Part shown: positions 8,544 through 16,827 of the stretch, in pieces
How positions within the stretch are numbered: the stretch's first letter is position 1
Layout: each line of letters begins with the position of its first letter
Program-made: the position numbers and the translations under genes
Assembly (NCBI GenBank): GCA_964530225.1
Contig: CAZHBA010000045.1
Coordinates: 1 to 49,606, forward strand
From: CAZHBA01 sp964530225
Lineage (GTDB): Bacteria > Pseudomonadota > Alphaproteobacteria > UBA6615
Direction of reading: 5' to 3'
Length of the DNA stretch: 49,606 bases
The notes under the pieces: generated by a model
What the model was told of the DNA's origin: nothing
The model's database searches: none
Seen by the model: only the letters and a program-made list of their open reading frames with translations

Positions 8544-9127
8544 GGTTTTTTCTCCTTCTTGATCGACTCTCTGTCAATTGGTACGCCACAGGTACGAGCA
8601 GACCACGGTCCAGCGGCGGCTATTGGGCCACGTCGGCGTTTTTTTGCCGTTAATTCCGGATCGCCTTCCGCGATTAGACCATCACGCACCTTGGGCATGG
8701 TAACCGCAAGATTGGTGACTGGCAGGCCATGGGTTGGTGCCACGACTTCAACGCCAAGCCCGTCCATCAATTTCTCCAGCTTATTGACGCAAATGCTCAT
8801 ATCAGTTGTGGTTGTCCAGTAGAGCGCGCGCTCGGCGAACACCGCTAGTACGTCCTGCAAATCTAAAGATTTTGCTTCTTCCGCGACGCAGTCGCAATGC
8901 CTGCCCCAATGATAGTGACTATAGGTGAACCCGTCGCCTGAAAAGAGGGCATTGGTGCCGGTATCGAGTAGCATCGCCGTATCGTCGTCGACCAGCAGGC
9001 AACAACTAGCAGGCGCAGAGCCGCGCGCGTTTTCCGAATAGGCGCTAATCTGGCTGTTAAGCTCGAACGTATTATGCAAGGCATAGACCTTGCTCTCTAC
9101 CAACTCGGTAACACTACTAATGGACAT
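8534..9127 (-). pseudogene. MBL-fold hydrolase with internal deletion
   Basis: The N-terminal strand region (SVTELVESKVYALHN, then CCLLVDDDTAMLLDTG) is that of a metallo-beta-lactamase-fold hydrolase. Directly after LLDTG comes ALFSGDGFTYSHYHWGRHC, which normally lies about a hundred residues later. The segment carrying the zinc motif HxHxDH is therefore missing, although the frame is kept. A late APTHG histidine remains. The ATG at 9127 is chosen because homology begins there; an open frame reaches 9295 without recognisable content. The C-terminal tail from TAKKRRRG onward is basic and unlike the family. It cannot bind the usual metal pair. It sits between CoA-transferase and crotonase genes on the same strand. 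Confidence 0.65.
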
Positions 9128-9356
9128 GCTACGTTTCTGATCTCCCGTACAACTTCTGGTCTCTTGGATGGACCGTTCGGATATATTGACAGACCGCGCC
9201 ATTTGCCGAAAGTCAGGTGACACTTTTTGGCCAGCGACAAAACGTCCCGTTAAAGACCGTGTGCACCATGCCGGAGCCCCATTGGCCGCACTCACTAGCC
9301 AAAAAATACTAGCTAATAATTTCGATGATTAACCCGGTGATTTCGCGCGCTGGTGG

Positions 9357-10559
9357 CTAAATCGTGCCGGCTGCACGCAAGGCAGCGATGTCTTCTGGAG
9401 ACTTACCGAGTTCGCTCAACACCGTATCGGTATGCTCACCAAGCACCGGCGGTGCGCACCGGATAGATGCGGGATCGCGCGAAAAACGGAACGGAATTCC
9501 AGGGATTTTGATTTCGCCCTCGGTAGTGTGGTGAGCTGTGGTAACCAGTCCGCGTGCCGCCGTGTGGGCGGCGGTCAGTGCTTGTTCGACGGTGTTGATC
9601 GGTGCGCACGAGACGCCGGCGGCGAGGAGTTTCTTAAGCCAGGCCTCTGTAGTACCGGTGCGGAACAGATCGGAAATTAGGCCGTCGCAGGCGCTGCGGT
9701 TTTCGACCCGATCACGGTTGCGGGCGAAGCGCGTGTCCCCGACCCACTCAGCATGGCCGACCGCGTTACAGAAAGTAGCGAATTGCATGTCGTTGCCGAC
9801 CGACAGTGCGATCATGCCGTCACCGGTGGGGTAGGCATTGTAGGGCACGATATTAGGATGGCCATTGCCGTATCGGCCCGCAGTCTGGCCCGAGGCGAGA
9901 AAATTTGCCGCCACATTGGCCAGCAGCGACACCCCGGTATCGTACAGCGACACCTCGACGGCCTGGCCGAGGCCGCTTTCGTGGCGGGCGTTGATGGCGG
10001 CGAGGATGGCTGACATGGCGTACATGCCAGTGCACAGATCGACGATGGCGACGCCCAGTTTCATGGGGTCGCCGTCGGCTTCGCCGGTGATGTTCATCAG
10101 CCCGCTTTCAGCCTGCAATAGAAAGTCATAGCCGGGCAGGCCAGCGCGCGGGCCGGTCGAACCGTAGCCGAGAATCGAACAGCCCACGATCTGCGGCGCG
10201 TTGGCTCCGTACCAGGCGTCGTCGAAGCCGAATTTTTCCATGGTGCCGAGCTTGAAATTGTTGATTACCACATCGGCGCCACGCAGAAGCTCGCCGAGAA
10301 TCTCTTGGCCAGCCGGGTCTTTCAGGTTGAGCGTTATGCTGCGCTTGTTGCGGTTGGCGCCGAGAAAATAGGCCGATTCTTCGCCGACGAAGGGCGGTCC
10401 CCAGGCGCGGGTATCGTCGCCTCGCCCGGGCTGCTCAACCTTGATGATGTCGGCGCCCATGTCGCCCAGCAGCATGGCGCAAAACGGCCCAGCGAGGACG
10501 CGTGTCAGGTCAATAACGCGCAGGCCGTCAAGTGGACCCGGTGGTGCTTGTTCGGTCAT
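9357..10559 (-). CDS. CaiB/BaiF (class III) CoA-transferase
   Basis: A 400-residue family III CoA-transferase that moves CoA between acyl-CoA and free acid through an aspartyl-CoA intermediate. The N-terminal DLTRVLAGPFCAMLLGDMGA and the following KVE are typical. The catalytic aspartate is Asp174 in VAIVDLCTG. The length is normal for the family. Its ATG overlaps the stop of the upstream enoyl-CoA hydratase gene (ATGA at 10556-10559), so translation is coupled. In this context it probably activates the pathway acid as a CoA ester. The acid itself cannot be read from sequence. Confidence 0.92.
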   Translation of the reverse strand: MTEQAPPGPLDGLRVIDLTRVLAGPFCAMLLGDMGADIIKVEQPGRGDDTRAWGPPFVGEESAYFLGANRNKRSITLNLKDPAGQEILGELLRGADVVINNFKLGTMEKFGFDDAWYGANAPQIVGCSILGYGSTGPRAGLPGYDFLLQAESGLMNITGEADGDPMKLGVAIVDLCTGMYAMSAILAAINARHESGLGQAVEVSLYDTGVSLLANVAANFLASGQTAGRYGNGHPNIVPYNAYPTGDGMIALSVGNDMQFATFCNAVGHAEWVGDTRFARNRDRVENRSACDGLISDLFRTGTTEAWLKKLLAAGVSCAPINTVEQALTAAHTAARGLVTTAHHTTEGEIKIPGIPFRFSRDPASIRCAPPVLGEHTDTVLSELGKSPEDIAALRAAGTI

Positions 10560-11431
10560 TCCGCTTTCATCTGGTTGCGGTTGTTGTTGAAGTCGTCGAG
10601 ATACTGATTGACTGCTTCCTTGTTCTTCATGCGAAATTGCATGAAATCGGGTTTACGTTTTTCCAGGAAGGCTTCCATGCCTTCGTTGGCCTCGTCGCTG
10701 CCCCACACATGAGCGAGCAGTTCCATGCCGTGCTGCCACGAGGAGTAGAGCTCGTCGGACTCGTGGTTGAGCGATTTTTTGGTCATGCGGATGGTCTGGC
10801 CGCTATGCCCCTTGATGGTCTCGCACCATTTTTCGGTTTCCTCGCGCAGCGTGGCTTGCGGCACCACCTTGTTGATAAGGCCGATCTCGACGGCTTCGGC
10901 GGCGGTGAAGGTGCGGGCGAGGAAGATCATCTCGCGGGCCAGGCGTTCCCCGATCATGCGTGGGATGTACTGGGTGGCGCCGACCGTGGGGCAGGCGCCG
11001 ACCTTGGCGCCGGACTGGCCGAACATGGCGTTGTCGGATGCGATCACCATGTCGCACCACAAGGCCAGTTCGTGGCCGCCGCCCATGCACCAGCCGTTGA
11101 CCATGGCGATCACCGGAATGGGCAGGCCGCGGATGGTCATGGCGGTGCCCAGCATGCGGTCGTTCCAATGGTAGGCGTTGGCCCAGTTGAGCTTCATCAT
11201 GGCGCCGAAATCGCCACCGGCGGAGAACGAGGTATCGCCGGTGCCGGTGACCACGGCGCACACGATCGAGGGGTCGTTGCGCGTCGACTTGAAGGCGTGG
11301 ATCAACTCGTCAAGGGTGTGCTCGCGGAAAGCGTTCTGCGATTTCGGCCGGTTGATGGTAATCCAGGCGACATTGTCTTTGACCTCGAACAGGATGTCGT
11401 TGAAGTCGTCGGATGTGGGCATGTTGGACAT
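10556..11431 (-). CDS. Enoyl-CoA hydratase/isomerase family protein (BadI/MenB branch)
   Basis: A 291-residue crotonase-fold enzyme. The oxyanion-hole segments are TSFSAGGDFGAM and GWCMGGGHEL. The glutamate equivalent to Glu144 of rat enoyl-CoA hydratase is kept in GGGHEL, but the Glu164 position in FGQSGAKVG is glycine. The C-terminal half (RLAREMIFLARTF) resembles ring-cleaving 2-ketocyclohexanecarboxyl-CoA hydrolase BadI and naphthoate synthase MenB. The MenB SFD aspartate is replaced by a CPTVG sequence, so it is not MenB. It is the first gene of the minus-strand series and overlaps the CoA-transferase start. Hydration or ring hydrolysis of an alicyclic acyl-CoA is the likely reaction. 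Confidence 0.88.
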   Translation of the reverse strand: MSNMPTSDDFNDILFEVKDNVAWITINRPKSQNAFREHTLDELIHAFKSTRNDPSIVCAVVTGTGDTSFSAGGDFGAMMKLNWANAYHWNDRMLGTAMTIRGLPIPVIAMVNGWCMGGGHELALWCDMVIASDNAMFGQSGAKVGACPTVGATQYIPRMIGERLAREMIFLARTFTAAEAVEIGLINKVVPQATLREETEKWCETIKGHSGQTIRMTKKSLNHESDELYSSWQHGMELLAHVWGSDEANEGMEAFLEKRKPDFMQFRMKNKEAVNQYLDDFNNNRNQMKAE

Positions 11432-11514
11432 GTGTGTGGCTTCCCCTGGTGCGTTTTCTTATAGTCTTGCGTACGGCGTTTGCGTCCCTGGTGCAACGGG
11501 TGTTTGAATTGCTC

Positions 11515-11541
11515 AGACACATTGTCTAATTTGTCCGGACA
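11515..11541. promoter_or_regulatory. Paired palindromes in a divergent promoter region
   Basis: AGACA-CAT-TGTCT (11515-11527) and TGTCCGGACA (11532-11541) lie side by side in the 196-base gap between the minus-strand hydratase gene and the plus-strand SMP-30 gene. Both are perfect inverted repeats built on the same GACA/TGTC core, and GACACAT occurs twice. Such paired dyads are typical of TetR- or GntR-type operators controlling divergent catabolic operons. The regulator could be the GntR/HutC protein at 14675-15427, but nothing proves it. Confidence 0.45.
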
Positions 11542-11627
11542 CATAAAGAGGTTTTACCAAACCAACAAAAAGGCGCGCCTGTTCGGCGACCGCTGATTGT
11601 CGGGAATTAAAAGGGGAGAGAGCAGGG

Positions 11628-12551
11628 ATGTTCAATCCATTCAAGCCGGTCGAGATGATTGAGGCGCAGGTTTATCGGCCATTGCCGGAGAAATTTCTCC
11701 AACGTCGCCGATCTGCCTGGTCGGACCCGAACCGTCAGGGCGCCGAGGTTGAGTGTTTCCTCGAAGGTCCATCGTTCGACCGCGCCGGTAACCTGTACTT
11801 CACCGACATTCCATTCGGCCGCATTTTCCGTATTCCGCCGGGCGGTGATATTGAACTGGTGACTGAATACGATGGCTGGCCGAATGGACTGAAGATCCAT
11901 AAAGACGGACGCATCTTCGTTGCCTGTTACAGGCAGGGGCTAGTCACCGTCGATCCGGATACAGGTCATGTCGAGACCGAACTCGAGACCATGTACAGCG
12001 AAGGATTCAAGGGGCTAAACGACCTCCACTTCGCTTCGAACGGCGATCTCTATTTTACCGATCAGGGCCAGACTGGCGTCCTCGACCCGACTGGCCGGAT
12101 ATTCCGCTACGAGGCCAACGGCAAGCTAGACCGGGTTGCGGTCAACGTGCCGAGCCCCAATGGAATTACGCTTAACCTGGTGGAAAACCAGGTGTTCGTT
12201 GCCGTGACGCGGAGCCAGCAAATTTGGCGCCTGCCGATCATGGATGACGGCAGCATGTCGAAGACTGGCGTGTTTATCCAGCTTTCCGGCGGCCATGCCG
12301 GGCCCGACGGTATCGAGCTCGATTCCGAAGGCGGGCTACTGGTCTGCCACCTGGGCGTCGGCATCTGGCGCTTCGACGATAACGGTCTGCCGACTCATCT
12401 GATTCACGCCGGTGATGCGCACCGGCTGATGACCAACATCGCCTTCGGCGGCCCCGACAACAAGACGCTGTTCATTACCGATTCTCTGAACGGTAACATT
12501 ATGACCGCCGAGCTGCCCATAGCTGGCAAGACCATGTACGGACTAAGCTAG
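11628..12551 (+). CDS. SMP-30/gluconolactonase-family hydrolase
   Basis: A 307-residue six-bladed beta-propeller lactonase. The ATG follows GGGGAGAG. Metal ligands can be placed by spacing: Glu46 (LEGPSF), Asn178 (SPNGI) and Asp227 (GPDGIE) match Glu18, Asn154 and Asp204 of SMP-30, and Asn131 (GLNDLHF) matches the substrate-side asparagine. The enzyme would open a lactone using a divalent metal in the cytoplasm; no signal peptide is present. It is the first of three plus-strand genes with a hydroxyacyl-CoA dehydrogenase and an enolase-superfamily enzyme, diverging from the CoA-transferase operon. The lactone is not identified. Confidence 0.9.
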   Translation: MFNPFKPVEMIEAQVYRPLPEKFLQRRRSAWSDPNRQGAEVECFLEGPSFDRAGNLYFTDIPFGRIFRIPPGGDIELVTEYDGWPNGLKIHKDGRIFVACYRQGLVTVDPDTGHVETELETMYSEGFKGLNDLHFASNGDLYFTDQGQTGVLDPTGRIFRYEANGKLDRVAVNVPSPNGITLNLVENQVFVAVTRSQQIWRLPIMDDGSMSKTGVFIQLSGGHAGPDGIELDSEGGLLVCHLGVGIWRFDDNGLPTHLIHAGDAHRLMTNIAFGGPDNKTLFITDSLNGNIMTAELPIAGKTMYGLS

Positions 12552-12595
12552 AGGTAACAAACCGCCAATTTTGCAACACGACATACGGGTGCGCT

Positions 12596-13534
12596 ATGAC
12601 TACTGCCATCGAAAAGGTTCTGATCTACGGATATGGCGTTATGGGGCAGGCGGTCTCCGGCACCTTCAACGAGGCTGGGTTCGACGTTCAAGTCGTCTCG
12701 TCGCGTGCGGACGAACTTGCGGGTAGCGCCGGTTCGATAGCTTTCCACGTCGAACCGCCTGTCAATGCGCCAGACCTGGTCATCGAGTTCGTACCGGAAA
12801 ACTACGAAGACAAGCAGGCGGCCTACCAGTTGCTGGAGGCGGCTTATGGCGGCGCGCCACTGATCGCCAGCGGAACCTCGGGTTTGGACTTGGTGAAGTT
12901 GGCCGACGGCCTGGCCCACCCCGAACGGTTCCTTGGCGTGCACTATTTCATGCCGGCGGAAAGCACGGCGGTGGTTGAAGTTATGGCCGGTCCGAGCTGT
13001 CCTCGCGCAGACGTCGATGCGGTGTCGGACGCCATGCAGTGCACCGGCAAGGAAACGGTGGTGCTGTATAGCCCGGTGGTTGGGTTCCTCATTAATCGGC
13101 TGCAGCACATCATCCTACACGAATGTTACTATCTGATACAGAACGGCGTCGCCGGGCCCGACGATATCGACATGTCGGCGCGGCTGATACTGGGTCCGCG
13201 CATGTGCCTCAACGGGCTGGTCCAGCAAAAGGATATCAGTGGGCTGAAAATCCATGCCGACGCCCAAATATCGATCGTGCCGGAACTGCACTCCACCGAT
13301 ACGCCCAACCCGATGATCCAGAAAATGGTGGCGCGCGGCGAGGACGGTCTGGGTAACGGCAAGGGATTTTATGACTGGGCCGGTATGGACGTCGCTAATA
13401 TCCGCGCTCGCGCTGGCCGTCGGCTACGCAAGTTGACCGAGTTCCTGCGCGCCGAGGCGGCAGAAGAGGCCGATGCGCCGGAACCGCGCCCGCGCTCACG
13501 CGTCGAGCTTATAGGCGATCAAGCTCTGGTCTGA
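12596..13534 (+). CDS. 3-hydroxyacyl-CoA dehydrogenase family protein
   Basis: A 312-residue NAD-dependent dehydrogenase. The glycine-rich NAD loop is GYGVMG (12-17) and the catalytic histidine is His116 in GVHYFMPAE. The C-terminal helical domain (VGFLINRLQH, then GLGNGKGFYDW) has the normal order for hydroxyacyl-CoA or carnitine/hydroxybutyrate dehydrogenases. It lies 44 bases after the SMP-30 gene, with no strong ribosome site at its ATG. The polar C-terminal tail (AAEEADAPEPRPRSR) is extra. It would oxidise a beta-hydroxy acid or its CoA ester in the pathway coded around it. Confidence 0.87.
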   Translation: MTTAIEKVLIYGYGVMGQAVSGTFNEAGFDVQVVSSRADELAGSAGSIAFHVEPPVNAPDLVIEFVPENYEDKQAAYQLLEAAYGGAPLIASGTSGLDLVKLADGLAHPERFLGVHYFMPAESTAVVEVMAGPSCPRADVDAVSDAMQCTGKETVVLYSPVVGFLINRLQHIILHECYYLIQNGVAGPDDIDMSARLILGPRMCLNGLVQQKDISGLKIHADAQISIVPELHSTDTPNPMIQKMVARGEDGLGNGKGFYDWAGMDVANIRARAGRRLRKLTEFLRAEAAEEADAPEPRPRSRVELIGDQALV

Positions 13535-13564
13535 TATCCTCGGTTTCATCAAAGGATAACGCAG

Positions 13565-14665
13565 ATGAAAATCACCGAAATCACCCCGATCGCTGTTTCC
13601 CTGCCGATGGTCAAACCGCTGAAGATGGCCGGCCTCGTTTTTAAAAGCAGCAAAAATGTTTTGGTGCGGGTCACCACCGACAATGGCCTGGTCGGCTGGG
13701 GTGAGGCGTCGTCGTCGCCGACCATGACAGGCGAGACGGTGGAAAGCATGGTGGCGGCGGTACACTATCTGACGCCCTATTTTATCGGCCGCGACCCGGC
13801 GGACTTTGCCGACAATCTGGCGTTGATGGATTTCCGCCTCTACGGCAATGCTAGCGCCAAGACGGTGTTGGAGATGGCGTTCTACGATCTCGCCGGTAAG
13901 GTGGCGCAGAAACCGGTCGCCGAATTACTGGGTACGGTGCACCGCAAGCGCCTGCCGGTGTTGTGGATGTTTGCGTCGGGTAAACTCGAACAGGAGCTAG
14001 CCGAAGGCAAGGAGAAGCTTGACGAAGGCTTTAAGTCGTTCAAGATCAAGGTCGGTTCCTTGCCGGTCGCCGAAGATGTCGAGCGCGCCCGCGAGGTGCG
14101 CAAGCTGGTTAACGGCGGCGTGCAGTTGTCGTCGGATACCAACCAGGGTTGGACGCTGGATCAGGCCATCGAATATGTCGAGGCCGTCGGCGACACGCTC
14201 GACTTCATCGAGCAGCCGATCATGGGCCACAACCTCGATGGCATGGCCGAGGTGCAGCGTCACGCGTCAGCGCCCATCGGTGCCGACGAAGGCCTGCACA
14301 GCGTCGCCGATATCCGCCGCCACAAGGAGATGGGCGCGGCGCAAGGCGGCAGCCTGAAAATGATCAAGCTCGGTGGCGTTACCCGCGCCTACGAGGCGGC
14401 GTGCCTGTGCGACGAGATTGGCATGAACGTCAACATGGCGGGCAAGATTGCGGAATCGAGTATTTCCAGCGCCGCTGTCCTGCACATCTCGGCCGCCGCG
14501 CCGCAGCTCAATTGGGGTCTCAGCATCACCACGCACTATGCCGGCGCCGATCTGGTGCGCAATCCGATCACGTTTGATGGTGGTAATGCCATCCTGCCCG
14601 ACGGCGCCGGTCTCGGCGTTGAAGTCGACGAAGATATGGTGCAGAAATTCGCGGTTAGTGGATAG
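13565..14665 (+). CDS. Enolase-superfamily enzyme, muconate-lactonizing subgroup
   Basis: A 366-residue mandelate racemase/muconate lactonizing family member. The capping domain occupies about residues 1-125. The barrel shows the KxK acid/base motif (Lys160, Lys162 in FKIKVG), metal ligands Asp191 (SDTNQGW), Glu216 (FIEQP) and Asp241 (GADEG), and the opposite lysine in LKMIKLGG (265 or 268). That residue set is that of cycloisomerases, dipeptide epimerases and o-succinylbenzoate synthases. AAAGGA precedes the ATG, 30 bases after the dehydrogenase gene, so the three genes form an operon. A cycloisomerase working with the lactonase is the natural guess; the substrate is open. Confidence 0.92.
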   Translation: MKITEITPIAVSLPMVKPLKMAGLVFKSSKNVLVRVTTDNGLVGWGEASSSPTMTGETVESMVAAVHYLTPYFIGRDPADFADNLALMDFRLYGNASAKTVLEMAFYDLAGKVAQKPVAELLGTVHRKRLPVLWMFASGKLEQELAEGKEKLDEGFKSFKIKVGSLPVAEDVERAREVRKLVNGGVQLSSDTNQGWTLDQAIEYVEAVGDTLDFIEQPIMGHNLDGMAEVQRHASAPIGADEGLHSVADIRRHKEMGAAQGGSLKMIKLGGVTRAYEAACLCDEIGMNVNMAGKIAESSISSAAVLHISAAAPQLNWGLSITTHYAGADLVRNPITFDGGNAILPDGAGLGVEVDEDMVQKFAVSG

Positions 14666-14674
14666 CTAACTGCT

Positions 14675-15427
14675 CTAATTCCGTGTACGCCAATCGCGTT
14701 GTAGCTCCAACGAATAGACGAACCGTCCTTCGGGATGGATCGAGCGGGTGGTCTCGAACAGCCGCCCGGTTTGATCGGTGTAGCGGCGGATGATCGTCAT
14801 CGCTGCGGTGTCGGGCGCAACTTCCAGATGCGCTGCTAGTTTCTCGTCGATATGGCTGGCAAACATGTCCAATTGGGCGTGGCCGATAATCTCGCCGTAT
14901 TGCTGCTCGATGATTTGGTGTACCGCCCGGCTATCCGTTGGCACCTGCTGCGCGGCGTCTTCGAACTCGGGCAATACGTAGACGTCCTGCCAGCAGATTG
15001 GTGTATTGGCTTTGTCCGACCGCCGCACGCCGCTGATGCGAAACCATTCGGCGCCAAGTTGCTGATGCAGAGCTTCCGCTTCGTCGAGGCCGAGCGAAAT
15101 GCGGTCCGATTGCATAAGTTCGAAGCTAGTGCCTGGATAGCGCAGCAGCTCCGACAGGGCGCTGACCGATTGCACATAAGTTTTTTCCGGCTGCGCCGAC
15201 AATACGCGCGTGCCCGAGCCGCGACGCATCACCACCATGCCTAGCTCGCGCAACTGGCGCAATGCCTCGCGCACCGTATGGCGGCTGACGTCGTAGCGCT
15301 GGCACAATTCTATCTCGGTGGGTAGCATCGAGCCCACTGGAAACCGCTGTGCTGTGATGTCGGCCATCAGGTCTTCGGCAATGACCTGATAACGTGGCTG
15401 GTCAGTATCGGTGTTCGTTGATGTCAT
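14675..15427 (-). CDS. GntR-family transcriptional regulator, HutC subfamily
   Basis: A 250-residue regulator. The winged helix-turn-helix occupies residues 13-75 (LPTEIELCQRYDVSRHTV, then EALRQLRELGMV). A UTRA ligand-binding domain follows to the end, with QQYGEIIGHAQLD and a C-terminal DQTGRLFETTRSIHP typical of HutC-type proteins. Its start faces the LVIVD gene across a 136-base gap, while its 3' end converges with the enolase-superfamily gene nine bases away. It could control either neighbour or the divergent operators at 11.5 kb. I see no convincing operator in its own upstream gap. Confidence 0.92.
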   Translation of the reverse strand: MTSTNTDTDQPRYQVIAEDLMADITAQRFPVGSMLPTEIELCQRYDVSRHTVREALRQLRELGMVVMRRGSGTRVLSAQPEKTYVQSVSALSELLRYPGTSFELMQSDRISLGLDEAEALHQQLGAEWFRISGVRRSDKANTPICWQDVYVLPEFEDAAQQVPTDSRAVHQIIEQQYGEIIGHAQLDMFASHIDEKLAAHLEVAPDTAAMTIIRRYTDQTGRLFETTRSIHPEGRFVYSLELQRDWRTRN

Positions 15428-15563
15428 GACGTAATTTTCACCGGACTAAGCAAAAAATTCAACTCCCGGACCAGTTTAAGGGCACTGCGCAACGCTTTAC
15501 AGGGCGCTTAACCGGTGCACAATGTGATGTGCCCATAAGGAAAAAAAACGAAAAGGGGAGGCC

Positions 15564-16793
15564 ATGACCTATCCAGCCGGTGATAGTTACGCGTGGAACG
15601 TCGAAGCGATCGGATACAACGATCTCGAGGGCAAGCCCGGTTTTAAGCTGGCGCTGCATCAAGCGGGCGACCGCTGGTATCTCTATACTGCCCTATTTTG
15701 GCATTCCGGCCTGTCGATCGTCGAAGTAACCGACCCGGCAAACCCACGCTTTGTACGTTATATCGAGGGGCCACCCAACACCTGGACCCTGCAGGTGCAG
15801 ATCGCCGACGGTAAGATGATCACCTCGCAGGAAAAGATTGCCGAGGGCTGGGGCGATACGCCGGGCATGCCGTTCGGCGAGGGGTTCCTGATCTGGGATC
15901 TTGCCAACCCCGAAGACCCGCAGCTGCTGGGCCACTTCAAGACCGAGGGTGAAGGTACCCACCGCAATTATTACGATGGCGGCCGTTACGTCTACGCTAC
16001 CGGACTGCCGGAGGGCTATGTTGGCCACATCCTGCAGATCGTCGATATCGACGATCCTACCAATCCAACTGAGAGTGGACGCTGGTGGAAGCCGGGTCAA
16101 TGGACTGCTGGCGGCGAGACCGGCGCGCCTATGGGCATCATGCTGCACGGCGGCTCTTACGTGAAAGGCGACCGTGCTTATATGCCCTATAGCTCGGGCG
16201 GCTTCGTTATTCTCGACATTTCCGACAAGACCAATCCGACGATGATTAGCGACCTGCCGTTCTCGCCACCCTTCGTCAATTTTATCGCCGTGCACACCGC
16301 TATTCCGTTGCAGGGGCGCAATCTGGTGATCGTTAATTCCGAGGCAATCAAGGAGAATTGCGAGGAGCCGCTGGGCTATTGCGGTGTCGTCGACGTCAGC
16401 GACGAGACCAATCCGCATCTGATTTCGCTGTTCCCGCTGCCGGAGCCGCCGGACGAAGCGCCGTACCGCAATTTCTGCGAACGCGGTGGGCGCTTTGGAC
16501 CGCACAACCAACACCAACCGCAGTACCAGGACATCCTCTATCAGGGCGAAGAGTTGTGCTTCGTCACCTACTTCAACGGCGGCCTGCGCATCTACGACAT
16601 CTCCGATGAGCGGTTACCGCAGGAAGTAGGTTATTTTGTGCCGCCCGATCCGCTGGAGCGGCGCGGCATTTTGCCGGCGAGCAAACTTGTGTCGCAGACC
16701 GAGGACGTCATCGTCGACAACCGCGGCAATATCTTCATCTCCGACAAGAATCACGGCATCTATGTGCTGCGTTACAACGGCCTAAATCCCTAA
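15564..16793 (+). CDS. LVIVD-repeat beta-propeller protein
   Basis: A 409-residue protein made of repeated propeller blades, preceded by AAAAGGGGAGG. Six repeat cores are visible: IVEVTDPANP, IWDLANPEDP, IVDIDDPTNP, ILDISDKTNP, VVDVSDETNP and IYDISDERLP, each opening a blade of the LVIVD type. No signal peptide or membrane segment is seen, whereas many family members are secreted. No enzymatic function is established for the family; blade proteins often bind ligands or partners. It stands between the divergent GntR regulator and the broken ABC permease, so it may belong to that regulator's target operon. Confidence 0.85.
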   Translation: MTYPAGDSYAWNVEAIGYNDLEGKPGFKLALHQAGDRWYLYTALFWHSGLSIVEVTDPANPRFVRYIEGPPNTWTLQVQIADGKMITSQEKIAEGWGDTPGMPFGEGFLIWDLANPEDPQLLGHFKTEGEGTHRNYYDGGRYVYATGLPEGYVGHILQIVDIDDPTNPTESGRWWKPGQWTAGGETGAPMGIMLHGGSYVKGDRAYMPYSSGGFVILDISDKTNPTMISDLPFSPPFVNFIAVHTAIPLQGRNLVIVNSEAIKENCEEPLGYCGVVDVSDETNPHLISLFPLPEPPDEAPYRNFCERGGRFGPHNQHQPQYQDILYQGEELCFVTYFNGGLRIYDISDERLPQEVGYFVPPDPLERRGILPASKLVSQTEDVIVDNRGNIFISDKNHGIYVLRYNGLNP

Positions 16794-16827
16794 GGCAGAT
16801 GAGGATTGTTGGGATTGGTTGATCTCA

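Noticed and set aside
10556..11431. 1,4-dihydroxy-2-naphthoyl-CoA synthase (MenB)
   Set aside because: The MenB SFD aspartate segment is replaced by CPTVG and GGGHEL keeps a hydratase-type glutamate; no menaquinone genes are nearby.
10532..11464. Plus-strand open frame of 310 codons
   Set aside because: It lies wholly antisense to the enoyl-CoA hydratase gene; its translation is rich in His/Gly/Val repeats typical of a shadow of GC-rich coding sequence.
15428..15563. Operator for the GntR regulator
   Set aside because: GTGCAC-type half-sites near 15512-15534 are imperfect and no dyad stands out, so no site is claimed.
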